Positions 15,388 through 23,214 of a stretch of DNA of 64,000 bases are shown here, in pieces. Every line of letters starts with the position of its first letter. Position 1 is the first letter of the stretch. Under the pieces are notes generated by a model. It made no database searches. It was not told the origin of the DNA and saw only the letters and a program-made list of their open reading frames with translations. A program made the position numbers and the translations under genes. Origin of the DNA: Pedobacter terrae (GTDB taxonomy: Bacteria; Bacteroidota; Bacteroidia; Sphingobacteriales; Sphingobacteriaceae); the NCBI RefSeq assembly GCF_900100705.1, contig NZ_FNCH01000008.1, positions 124,001 to 188,000 on the forward strand. Reading direction: 5' to 3'.

Positions 15388-17254
15388 AGAAATCTTCGGA
15401 AATAAGTTATTTAGAATACCTGACTATCAACGTGGTTATTCTTGGGAGAAGTCTCATCTCGATGACTTTTGGCAAGATATATTGAATTTGCAATATGATA
15501 AAGTTCACTATACAGGAATGATTAGTGTCGAAGCGGTTGATGAGAAGGAATATTCAAAGTGGACTGATGATGAATGGTTAATACGAGGTAAAGGTGATGT
15601 TCCTTACTTTATTGTGGATGGACAACAAAGATTAACTACGATAATTATATTGATTTGGGTGATAGCTGACAGGCTTGAACAAGGAATGCAAATAAGTTAT
15701 GAGAATAAGCAAAACATTCACGAAAAATATATCGTCACTATAAATGAAGCTGAAAATAAGAAGTCATATTTATTTGGTTACCATAAAGATAATCCCAGTT
15801 ATGAATTTCTTAAACAGGAAATTTTTGAACAAAAGGGAAATTCTGATTCTATTTTAGAGGAAACAGCATACACAAATAACTTGTTATATGCTAAAAAATA
15901 CTTTACAGACAAGATTAAAAGATATTCAACAAATGATTTAAGCATTCTATATGATAAAGTTACCAAAAGGTTAAAATTTGATTTTAGAATTCTTGAAAAA
16001 GAGTTAGATATATTTATTGTTTTCGAAACAATGAACAATCGTGGTAAACCGTTGTCTAATCTTGAAAAGCTTAAAAATAGGCTTATCTATCTTTCAACAC
16101 TATTAAAAGACGGCGATGAGCATTTAAGATTAGAGTTAAGAGAGAATATTAACACTCATTGGAAAATTATTTATAAGTATCTAGGTTTAAATAAAGAAAG
16201 AAGACTTGATGATGATTCATTTCTGCAAAATCATTGGATCATGTTCAAGCGATACGAACGAAGAGAGCCTGAATTTTATGCAACTGATCTTTTTGAGAAA
16301 TATTTCACGTCCCAAAATGTTCTCTCCGGCGCTGAAAATTTCGACACAATTACCAAATATATCACCAGTATATCGGAAAGCGCCAAACAATGGTTTGTGA
16401 TGAATAACCCATCTCATAGCCATGCTTATGAACTTGCATCCTCTAGAGGAGTGTTAGAATGGCTTGAAAAGATCAACAGACTGGGTTTCAAATCGTTTGC
16501 ACCATTAGTTATGGGCTCCTTAGTAAAGGAAAAAGATAGTCTCAAACTTATTCGATTGTTTAAAGCCATTGAAGCATATATATTTCTAATTTTTGACGTA
16601 TCATTTAGACGTTCTAATACTGGGACTTACCACTTTTACGCGAAGGCTAGTGAGTTATATAATTCAGAGATTGATCTTGATGCTGTAATTGACGATATAG
16701 ATTATTGGAGTTATGGAAATGAAGATTACAAAGGGTATTACGATATAAATAGTTTTTATGCATATTTGAAAGATTTGTTTTCAAGAGAGCATGGTAATGG
16801 TTATTTTGATTGGAAGTATCTAAGATATTTTCTTTATGAATACGAACTCTATTTACAGAATGATTCTGGCAAAGAACTTAAAGGTTGGGCAGAACTCAAT
16901 TCAGTTCAATACATTTATCCTCCAAATCCTAGCAATGCTTGCTGGAAGATGCAGTTTAAGAGGTTTAATAAACAAGAACGTAAAAATATACAAGGAAGTC
17001 TAGGTAATTTTATGCTGTCTTATTCACGTTCCATTAATCAAGACTTATGTTTTGACGAAAAGAGAACTTTTTATTCTGAGTTCGCTAATTCAAAAGCATT
17101 ATTTGAAATTGACGAATGGAATGAAACTACCATTTTAGCAAGAGGATTAGATATGCTAAATTTCATGGAGAAAAGGTGGAATATAATTATTGGCACTGAT
17201 GAATATAAGCAGAAACTCTTGTTTATGGAATTTGACGACATATTACTTCTCTGA
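15374..17254 (+). CDS. DUF262 (GmrS-like) protein with degenerate HNH-like tail (putative defence operon gene 3)
   Basis: 626 residues. The DUF262 domain is clear: IPDYQRGYSW (16-24), the nucleotide-site VDGQQRLTT (81-89) and ETMNNRGKPLS. In GmrSD-type enzymes this domain hydrolyses nucleotides and partners with a DUF1524 HNH nuclease. The C-terminal region (about 505-580) has the spacing of DUF1524 (SVQYIYPPNP, then GSLGNFMLSYSRSIN), but Gln512-Tyr513 stand where EH is normal, so the catalytic histidine appears lost. Its start overlaps the DUF4435 gene by 14 bp, placing it in the same operon. DUF262 proteins guard against modified-base phages; here it may instead regulate the ATPase/TOPRIM pair. 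The joint role is inference. Confidence 0.85.
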   Translation: MFTIKEIFGNKLFRIPDYQRGYSWEKSHLDDFWQDILNLQYDKVHYTGMISVEAVDEKEYSKWTDDEWLIRGKGDVPYFIVDGQQRLTTIIILIWVIADRLEQGMQISYENKQNIHEKYIVTINEAENKKSYLFGYHKDNPSYEFLKQEIFEQKGNSDSILEETAYTNNLLYAKKYFTDKIKRYSTNDLSILYDKVTKRLKFDFRILEKELDIFIVFETMNNRGKPLSNLEKLKNRLIYLSTLLKDGDEHLRLELRENINTHWKIIYKYLGLNKERRLDDDSFLQNHWIMFKRYERREPEFYATDLFEKYFTSQNVLSGAENFDTITKYITSISESAKQWFVMNNPSHSHAYELASSRGVLEWLEKINRLGFKSFAPLVMGSLVKEKDSLKLIRLFKAIEAYIFLIFDVSFRRSNTGTYHFYAKASELYNSEIDLDAVIDDIDYWSYGNEDYKGYYDINSFYAYLKDLFSREHGNGYFDWKYLRYFLYEYELYLQNDSGKELKGWAELNSVQYIYPPNPSNACWKMQFKRFNKQERKNIQGSLGNFMLSYSRSINQDLCFDEKRTFYSEFANSKALFEIDEWNETTILARGLDMLNFMEKRWNIIIGTDEYKQKLLFMEFDDILLL

Positions 17255-17448
17255 TAAAATTTATCATTGCAATTAATTCTACAATAGACCAAATAATCTG
17301 CCTTGGATAAACATGTAAGTTATGGTTTAGTTGAAGAAACTAGATCAACCATATATATGTATGAAATATTGGGATAAAAGTCCCTTACCATGTGCATTTG
17401 ATACTGGCAAATTAAAAATTGGCAACTGCCAGCTAAAGCTAACCTACC

Positions 17449-17807
17449 TGCAACGTCTGAACTATCGATTGCAACGTTTGAACTATCGACTGCAACGTTG
17501 GAACTATCGACTGCAACTTTGGAACTATCGACCGCAACGTTGGAACTGTCGACTGCAACGTTGGAACTGTCGACTGCAACGTTGGAACCGTCGACTGCAA
17601 CGTTGGAACTATCGACTGCAACGTTGGAACTATCGACTGCAACGTTGGAACTGTCGACCGCAACGTTGGAACTATCGACCGCAACGTTGGAACTATCGAA
17701 CGCAACGTTTGAACTGTCGACCGCAACGTTGGAACTGTCGACCGCAACGTTGGAACTATCGAACGCAACGTCTGAACTATCGACTGCAAGTATAGAACTG
17801 CGAACTG
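17449..17807. repeat. 21-bp tandem array 1 (about 17 units)
   Basis: The unit is CGACTGCAACGTTGGAACTAT with C/T and G/A exchanges. Seventeen units run head to tail. Because 21 is a multiple of three and the unit lacks stops, several frames stay open; one reads as repeats of ELSTATL, another strand as STVPTLQ. Both sides carry a near-identical 40-bp flank (17408-17448 and 17808-17849), present again beside array 2 at 21317-21357. Confidence 0.92.
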
Positions 17808-17850
17808 CAAATTAAAAATTGGCAACTGCCAGCTAAAACTAACCTACCCT

Positions 17851-17877
17851 TGCTGGCGCACGCGTGCCGCGTGTGCA
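17851..17877. repeat. REP palindrome 1
   Basis: TGCTGGCGCACGCGTG followed by CCGCGTGTGC; an imperfect palindrome centred on GCACGCGTGC. Related copies surround the transposase genes. Confidence 0.8.
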
Positions 17878-17940
17878 TTTGATACTGGTGCATTAATACG
17901 GGTGCATCTTAATATATTTCATTCGCGGTAAACGCCCCCT

Positions 17941-17965
17941 GCTAGCGCACGCGTGCCGCGTGTGC
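17941..17965. repeat. REP palindrome 2
   Basis: GCTAGCGCACGCGTGCC then GCGTGTGC, same orientation as REP 1. It lies 350 bp upstream of the first transposase gene and is inverted relative to the REP behind it. Confidence 0.8.
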
Positions 17966-18288
17966 AATATAATTCAGCAATTCACACGCTCGTTTATTTA
18001 AGAGGTCGTATTTTATCGGTCCCTTAAATAAAAGTATAGCAGAAGGAAATCCTTTACGAGTAAAGTTATTTATAGTCGATATTCAAGCGTATCGAAATAT
18101 TTAAGAAAGTACAATTTTATTTTCGGTCATTTTCTTATATTGTAAATTACAATAACCTCTATAAATAAAACCATTATCTGTCCCCCTACCCAGCTAAAAT
18201 GGTTAATTCATGCTGTATTTTTATAAAAAATAAAGCGTAAAAACTTTATAACTAGCGCCGGTGTGTCACATATGAAAAACCTAAAGAA

Positions 18289-18834
18289 ATGAGTCGTAAA
18301 TATAAATTCTACAATAAAGAAGGTTTATACTTTGTAAGTTTTGCAACAGTATATTGGATAGATATATTTGTACGCCATTTATATTGCGATATTATCGTAA
18401 ACAGTTTAATTTACTGCAAGAACAAGCTGGGTTTGGAACTCTATTGTTGGTGCATTATGCCAAGTCACATACATTTAATTTTTAGTGCAAAAAATCATAA
18501 TCCAGATATTTTATTGGGCAGAATAAAAGAATATACTTCCAAAGAAATTGTAAAAGCAATTAAAGAGAACAGCCAGGAAAGTAGAAAAGAATGGTTGTTG
18601 TGGATGTTTGAGCGGGCAGGCTTAAAAAGCAGTAATGTTAAAGAATATCAATTTTGGCAGCACAACAATAAGCCAATAGAGTTGTGGAGTACGACTGTTA
18701 TTGAGCAAAAGGCAGATTACCTGCACGATAATCCGGTAGTGGCAGGTTTTGTTGACGAGGCCTGGCATTGGAAATATAGCAGTGCAATAGACTATAGTGG
18801 AGGCAAGGGGTTGATAGAATTAGATGAACTGTAA
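18289..18834 (+). CDS. REP-associated tyrosine transposase (RAYT), copy 1
   Basis: 181 residues, Y1-transposase fold of the IS200-like class. The HUH metal site is MPSHIHLIF (His60, His62). Family marks further on are LGRIKEYTSKEIVKAI and YLHDNPVVAGFVDEAWHWKYSSA, the usual RAYT ending. The catalytic tyrosine is probably in the helical region after the HUH, but I cannot fix it. RAYTs are domesticated single-copy transposases that handle REP hairpins. Here two copies stand in tandem, each flanked by REPs, which is uncommon. The start at 18289 follows a long conserved leader; base use is AT-rich. Confidence 0.9.
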   Translation: MSRKYKFYNKEGLYFVSFATVYWIDIFVRHLYCDIIVNSLIYCKNKLGLELYCWCIMPSHIHLIFSAKNHNPDILLGRIKEYTSKEIVKAIKENSQESRKEWLLWMFERAGLKSSNVKEYQFWQHNNKPIELWSTTVIEQKADYLHDNPVVAGFVDEAWHWKYSSAIDYSGGKGLIELDEL

Positions 18835-18849
18835 AGCAGATATAGAAAT

Positions 18850-18878
18850 GCACACGCGGCACGCGTGCGCTAGCGAGG
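18850..18878. repeat. REP palindrome 3 (inverted)
   Basis: GCACACGCGGCACGCGTG then CGCTAGCGAGG, the reverse complement of REP 2. It stands 15 bp behind copy 1 and serves both copies. Confidence 0.8.
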
Positions 18879-19161
18879 GAAGTATTTCATCGGTCTCTTA
18901 AATAAAAGTATAGCAAAAGGAAATCCTTTACGGGTAAAGTTATTTATAGTCGATATTCAAGCGTATCGAAATATTTAAGAAAGTACAATTTTGTTTTCGG
19001 TCATTTTCTTATATTGTAAATTACAATAACCTCTATAAATAAAACCATTATCTGTCCCCCTACCCAGCTAAAATGGTTAATTCATGCTGTATTTTTATAA
19101 AAAAAAAGCGTAAAAACTTTATAACTAGCACAGGTGTGTCAAATGTGAAAAACCTAAAGAA

Positions 19162-19707
19162 ATGAGTCGTAAATATAAATTCTACAATAAAGATGGTTTA
19201 TACTTTGTAAGTTTTGCAACAGTATATTGGATAGATATATTTGTACGGCATTTATATTGCGATATTATCGTAAACAGTTTAATTTACTGCAAGAACAAGC
19301 TGGGTTTGGAACTCTATTGTTGGTGTATCATGCCAAGTCACATCCATTTAATATTTAGTTCAAAAAATCATAATCCAGATATTTTATTGGGCAGAATAAA
19401 AGAATATACTTCCAAAGAAATTGTAAAAGCAATTAAAGAGAACAGCCAGGAAAGTAGAAAAGAATGGTTGTTGTGGATGTTTGAGCGGGCAGGCTTAAAA
19501 AGCAGTAATGTTAAAGGATATCAATTTTGGCAGCACAACAATAAGCCAATAGAGTTGTGGAGTATGGCTGTTATTGAGCAAAAGGCAGATTACCTGCACG
19601 ATAATCCGTTAGTGGCAGGCTTTGTTAACGAGGCCTGGCATTGGAAATATAGCAGTGCAATAGACTATAGTAGAGGTAAGGGGTTGATAGAATTAGATGA
19701 CCTGTAA
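19162..19707 (+). CDS. REP-associated tyrosine transposase (RAYT), copy 2
   Basis: 181 residues, differing from copy 1 at only about nine positions (for example Glu11 to Asp, Ala67 to Ser, Glu154-region Asp to Asn). All motifs are kept: MPSHIHLIF, KEYTSKEIV and YLHDNPLVAGFV. Differences are mostly conservative, so both genes may be functional. The leader between 18886 and 19161 is the duplicate of that before copy 1. An inverted REP closes the unit. Confidence 0.9.
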   Translation: MSRKYKFYNKDGLYFVSFATVYWIDIFVRHLYCDIIVNSLIYCKNKLGLELYCWCIMPSHIHLIFSSKNHNPDILLGRIKEYTSKEIVKAIKENSQESRKEWLLWMFERAGLKSSNVKGYQFWQHNNKPIELWSMAVIEQKADYLHDNPLVAGFVNEAWHWKYSSAIDYSRGKGLIELDDL

Positions 19708-19722
19708 AGCAGATATAGAAAT

Positions 19723-19751
19723 GCACACGCGACACGCGTGCGCTAGCGAGG
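19723..19751. repeat. REP palindrome 4 (inverted)
   Basis: GCACACGCGACACGCGTG then CGCTAGCGAGG behind transposase copy 2; differs from REP 3 by one base in the core. Confidence 0.8.
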
Positions 19752-19852
19752 GGAGTATTTACGGTTTCCCTTATTACTAAAGTAAAATACTATCTATCTT
19801 AGCCTAAATACATCTAGTTAACTACTCTAATGCTATGATTATAAACTTTCGC

Positions 19853-20785
19853 ATGAAATATTACATTTTAACTGCACTAATTGCATTTATCATAAGCAGT
19901 TGTAGAAATCCTGATTCAACAGCAGAAAACAAAAGAAAAGATCAACCTAGCTCTCAAACTAAAGGAAAGTTCTATTCTGTTGATAAAGCTTCGTTTATTT
20001 TAAGTTTACCAGAAGAGTTTGCGCCGAAAGTAATTGACAGTATAAATTCATCGCCCATCCACAATGAATATTGCCTACTAGCTACCAAATATAAATTATC
20101 AGTCATTGAAACCAAAGGCAATTGGTCTAAAGTCAAGGTGGTAGCACCTGACTGGCTAACAAAAACATACATAGGATGGATACATACGAAAAGTCTAACA
20201 GAATACCACGAGCAAGTTTATAAACCGTCTGAACCTAAATCAATAAATAGTAATAAGCCTTTAATAAAGACTCAGTTCGACGAATCTGACATTTTAAAAG
20301 TTAAAATAAGTAATGCGATTAAAGATGTAAACCGAGGTGATGATATATCTAGCGTTGATCTTACATCTTTAAAAGGGATTAATACTGCTTTATCGATATT
20401 TAAGATCTATGCACAGCTTGTAAGCGATGGTAATGCAAGTTCGGATAAAGAAATTTTGATACTTGCAAAGCAACTAAAAAACAAATGTATAGCCTCACAA
20501 TTGAAGAATTTCCCCAAGATTAGAAGAGCATACTACAAACTTACAAAAGATCAACTCTGGGAACTTGATATCGATGTAACTATCAGTGGTAAAAGTAATT
20601 CAATACTGATATTTACTGGTGGTTACTTTGCCGCAAATGCTAACATCAAGCAAACACAAGAAGCATTACATGGGATGCTAGACAGCCTACGATTCAAGCA
20701 AACCCAATACAGATGGTATAAGGGCCAAGAAGAGTATACATATTATATAATTAAGTCGAATAGTGATAGTGTGTTAATCGATTAA
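19853..20785 (+). CDS. Lipoprotein of unknown function with a possible SH3-like region
   Basis: 310 residues from this start. An ATG six codons earlier exists, but the one at 19853 gives a textbook lipoprotein signal (MKYYILTALIAFIISSC, cysteine 17). Residues about 65-130 (LLATKYKLSVIETKGNWSKVKV, IGWIHTKSL) resemble a bacterial SH3 fold, with the W/GW spacing typical of such domains. The C-terminal part has no motif I recognise. It is a single gene between the transposase pair and array 2, in AT-rich DNA, and probably moved in with the island. Confidence 0.75.
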   Translation: MKYYILTALIAFIISSCRNPDSTAENKRKDQPSSQTKGKFYSVDKASFILSLPEEFAPKVIDSINSSPIHNEYCLLATKYKLSVIETKGNWSKVKVVAPDWLTKTYIGWIHTKSLTEYHEQVYKPSEPKSINSNKPLIKTQFDESDILKVKISNAIKDVNRGDDISSVDLTSLKGINTALSIFKIYAQLVSDGNASSDKEILILAKQLKNKCIASQLKNFPKIRRAYYKLTKDQLWELDIDVTISGKSNSILIFTGGYFAANANIKQTQEALHGMLDSLRFKQTQYRWYKGQEEYTYYIIKSNSDSVLID

Positions 20786-20839
20786 ATTTTAATAGCCACG
20801 AGTTAATCTGATAGTTGGTTAGTTTTAAATCAAAGCCTT

Positions 20840-20917
20840 TGCTGGCGCACGCGTGCCGCGTGTGCATTTGATGCATCCTAATCTCTGTTTCACACGCGAC
20901 ACGCGTGCGCCAGCGCA
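20840..20917. repeat. Head-to-head REP pair
   Basis: GCTGGCGCACGCGTGCC (20840-20867) and its inverted partner CACACGCGACACGCGTGC (20891-20917) are separated by 23 bp. This BIME-like pair can form a large cruciform. Same sequence as the REPs around the transposases. Confidence 0.82.
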
Positions 20918-20921
20918 TGAG

Positions 20922-21600
20922 CATAGAACTATCAACTGCAAGCATAAACCTACCAACTGCAAGTATAATGTTGTTAACTGCGCTCATAGAACTACCAACT
21001 GCAAGTATAGAACTATGAACTGAAAGCATAGAGCCATCGACTGCAACGTCTGAACTGTCGACTGCAACGTTGGAACTGTCGACCGCAACGTTTGAACTAT
21101 TGACCGCAACGTTGGAACTGTCGATTGCAACGTTGGAACTATCGACCGCAACGTTGGAACTGTCGACCGCAACGTTGGAACTGTCGATTGCAACGTTGGA
21201 ACTATCGACCGCAACGTTTGAACTAACGACCGCAACGTTTGAACTGTCGACTGCAACGTCTGAACTGTCGACTGCAAGTATAGAACTGCGAACTGCAAGT
21301 ATATAACTGCGAACTGCAAATTAAAAATTGGCAACTGCCAGCTAAAACTAACCTGCCTCTCCGATAAAGTTGTTAACTGCGTTAATAGAGCTGTCAATTG
21401 CAAGGATAAACCTCCGAACTGCAAGTATAGAACCGTGAACTGCAAGGATAAATCTGCCAGCTGCAAGTTTAATGTTTCTAACTGCAAGTATAAACCTATC
21501 AACTGCAAGCATAAACCTACTAACTGCAAGTATAATGTTGTTAACTGCGCTGATAGAACTGTTAACTGCAAGTATAGAACTACTAACTGCTGTAAAGAAC
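20922..21600. repeat. 21-bp tandem array 2
   Basis: A core of about 11 canonical units (21039-21275) matches array 1. Diverged units of the same 21-bp period, with words like AACTGCAAGTATAGAACTA, extend on both sides (20930-21038 and 21365-21600). The 40-bp flank of array 1 is found within it at 21317-21357. Together with the REP pair it fills most of the gap 20786-21739. Confidence 0.88.
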
Positions 21601-21739
21601 TGCCATTATTTATGCGCCATTTGGCCAACAATATTTTGTAGATTGGCTTATTTTATTTATCTTGCTTATGCAAATCGATAATCAATAAAGTTCTAACATA
21701 ACAGAGACGGTATAAGCAAATCATTTTTTTAACAATATT

Positions 21740-21850
21740 ACTTAGGGGAGCGTTTTAGAAACGCATTTTCAATTGATCTCTGTATGGAGTTGATTGTCGG
21801 TTTGCAGCCCCTAAGTATACTTTTTTAACAATGTTATGCAAACCGACAAT
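21740..21850 (+). promoter_or_regulatory. Folded leader with mutually exclusive hairpins over the start codon
   Basis: Outer stem ACTTAGGGG (21740-21748) pairs perfectly with CCCCTAAGT (21808-21816). Inside are a six-pair hairpin (21750-21755 with 21759-21764, loop TAG) and a longer hairpin with wobbles (21770-21780 with 21786-21796). A 14-base stretch (21793-21806, ATTGTCGGTTTGCA) is perfectly complementary to 21837-21850, which overlaps the ATG at 21836. The second pairing competes with the inner hairpin, as in a riboswitch or an autoregulated leader. The block is also flanked by 16-bp direct repeats (21725 and 21821), so a mobile hairpin is the rival reading. Confidence 0.5.
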
Positions 21851-22372
21851 TGTAAAAACCCAGACACACAGCTCCCAAATGAGGTAGCAGCTGTAACCGA
21901 GTTCCGGAAACTGATTGAAGCCTATTTCGATATGATTAGTTTATCGGATGTGAATCAACTTCTTACCGAAATGCTCAGCGCCTGTACCGGCCCCGATCCG
22001 CGTTCAGGTAAACACAAGCCCATTACCATTGCCAATACCCTTTACGATGTAAACAACATTATCAAGCTATTGAGCAAAGCAAAACTTTTGGCCAATGAAA
22101 GCACCTTTAAGCAATATGTCCAAAACCAGGCTGATCAATTGTTAGCCGTGGACCATTTCGATGTAGAACACCTTTCAGAGCTTTTATACTACGGTTTAAA
22201 TGCTTACATTTTTCAGGAAGAAGATTTTGAGGGTGCAAGCCTAAATTTTTCAGCCGAAATTACCGCTGCCTATAAAATAATTTTTGATTGGTTAGCTGCT
22301 TGCGATGCCTGGTGTAATGCTTTTGAGCATGATGAATGTAATGAAACGATCCATTTAGCAGCCACAGCATAA
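21836..22372 (+). CDS. Orphan protein, unknown function
   Basis: 178 residues, soluble, mostly helical, with no family recognised. Conserved-looking stretches are NEVAAVTEFRKLIEAYFDMIS, SACTGPDPRSGKHKP and YKIIFDWLAACDAWCNAF. Base composition is less AT-rich than in the island genes before it, so it may belong to the ancestral chromosome. The ATG at 21836 is inside the complementary stretch of the leader described at 21740-21850; the next in-frame Met is 33 residues in, past a well-formed coding start. No operon partner is visible. Confidence 0.75.
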   Translation: MQTDNCKNPDTQLPNEVAAVTEFRKLIEAYFDMISLSDVNQLLTEMLSACTGPDPRSGKHKPITIANTLYDVNNIIKLLSKAKLLANESTFKQYVQNQADQLLAVDHFDVEHLSELLYYGLNAYIFQEEDFEGASLNFSAEITAAYKIIFDWLAACDAWCNAFEHDECNETIHLAATA

Positions 22373-22553
22373 ACGTTCAAATTTTAACTGGCCATTTACC
22401 TTTATACAGCTATGAGGGGCCACTCCCCTCCTTTTTAAGGAGGGGTGCCCAAAGGGCGGGGGGTTATGGTTTTTAACCACAGATGCACACAGATCAACAC
22501 AGATTTTTATAGCTGTGTGCATCATTTTTATCTATGGTAAACTAATTTTGATT

Positions 22554-22690
22554 CCTGGCGCAAGTCTTAATGTCTAAGCTAGTGGCAGGATGAATTGTTA
22601 CTTGATTATTAATCTTTAAATTCTGCGAAAACACAAGTCAGGCCAGTGCTCAAGGCAATACGCGCTAAGAATTGCGCTAAAAATGAATAA
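22554..22690 (+). repeat. R element, copy 2 (upstream of the toxin-antitoxin-like pair)
   Basis: Aligns with 12946-13105: CTGGCGCAAGTCTTAATG at the left, then GATTATTAATCTTT, ACACAAGTC and CGCGCTAAG. It ends about 55 bp before the first gene. Confidence 0.65.
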
Positions 22691-22699
22691 TTACACAAA

Positions 22700-22738
22700 A
22701 AAAAGTTTACATTTCAAGTAAACTTTTTGGTATATTTG
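22700..22738 (+). promoter_or_regulatory. Promoter with 11-bp-arm palindromic operator
   Basis: A perfect inverted repeat, AAAAAGTTTAC (22700-22710) and GTAAACTTTTT (22718-22728) with a 7-bp spacer, is followed by TATATTTG (22731-22738), a TAnnTTTG box. The palindrome covers the -33 position, so a protein bound to it would block transcription. The expected start of transcription is 2-4 bp before the ATG at 22747, giving an almost leaderless mRNA. Confidence 0.65.
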
Positions 22739-22746
22739 AAATAACA

Positions 22747-23214
22747 ATGTATGTAATAAATGAAAGCACAGGTCAAAAACATACTGTAATCGTCAGCCAA
22801 ATTGATGCAGCCGAGATTGCGCAGATCAATAAAACAAAACGGTTTGCTTTCAACTGGAACAAAGAGAAGCACTTTAGTGTTTACAAACTAACGTTAGAAG
22901 ACTCCGCAGAACCAATAGGCATGTTATCAATAGCACAAAGACCTGACGATTACGCATTAGAGATCAGACTTCTCGCCTCATCACATGAAAATGTAGGTCC
23001 TGACAAAATTTATAGCAGGATTGCAGGTTGCCTGATTTCCTATGCCTGTAGAGAATCTTTTAAACTGGGTTATCACGGCTTTGTATGCCTCAAACCTAAA
23101 ACTAAACTGGAAACCCATTATATCAAAAGATATGGATTACAGTCAACTAAACTATACCTGGTAACGGAAGGAACAAATTCAATAAAATTGATAAAGGAAT
23201 ATTATGAAAACTAA
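22747..23214 (+). CDS. Unknown protein, possible GNAT-like toxin of a two-gene module
   Basis: 155 residues. The pattern of strands (FSVYKLTLEDSAEPIGMLSIAQ, DYALEIRLLASSHENVG) followed by helices and a late LGYHGFVCLKPKTKLETHYIKRYG is compatible with an acetyltransferase-like fold, but the acetyl-CoA loop is not obvious. The downstream HTH gene overlaps it by 11 bp, the usual layout of a type II toxin-antitoxin pair with the toxin first. The promoter overlaps a perfect palindrome. Assignment as toxin is from layout only. Confidence 0.6.
   Translation: MYVINESTGQKHTVIVSQIDAAEIAQINKTKRFAFNWNKEKHFSVYKLTLEDSAEPIGMLSIAQRPDDYALEIRLLASSHENVGPDKIYSRIAGCLISYACRESFKLGYHGFVCLKPKTKLETHYIKRYGLQSTKLYLVTEGTNSIKLIKEYYEN

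Larger units (their letters stand above)
17255..18288. other. Gap with 21-bp array and two REP palindromes
   Basis: Besides the array and REPs listed separately, it contains a duplicated word TGTGCATTTGATACTGG (17391 and 17872). The last 280 bp (from about 18009) are the left end of the 873-bp duplication. Frames open across the array are products of its 21-bp period and are not taken as genes. Confidence 0.7.
18009..19745 (+). mobile_element. Tandem 873-bp duplication carrying two REP-associated transposases
   Basis: The block 18009-18880 recurs at 18886-19745 with an offset of 873 bp and few mismatches, including the 280-bp leader before each gene and the REP after each gene. Arrangement: REP, gene, inverted REP, gene, inverted REP. 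Both copies of the gene are intact, which points to a recent event. Confidence 0.88.
22373..22746. other. Gap with two terminator-like hairpins, R element copy 2 and an operator
   Basis: Hairpin 1: CCCCTCCTT (22425-22433) with AAGGAGGGG (22437-22445). Hairpin 2: GATGCACACAG (22482-22492) with CTGTGTGCATC (22513-22523), followed by ATTTTTAT. Either can end transcription of the orphan gene. The rest is an R element and the promoter/operator of the toxin-antitoxin-like pair. Confidence 0.7.

Noticed and set aside
17449..17807. CRISPR array
   Set aside because: Units are contiguous without spacers, period 21 bp, and no cas gene is in the window.
17331..17825. Overlapping open frames on both strands encoding heptad repeats
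   Set aside because: They result from a stop-free 21-bp tandem unit; several frames are open at once, so none is supported as a gene. Kept only as a finding.
20984..21641. Long minus-strand frame of 215 codons and shorter plus-strand frames across array 2
   Set aside because: Same cause as in array 1; sequence is repeat throughout and has no unique domain.
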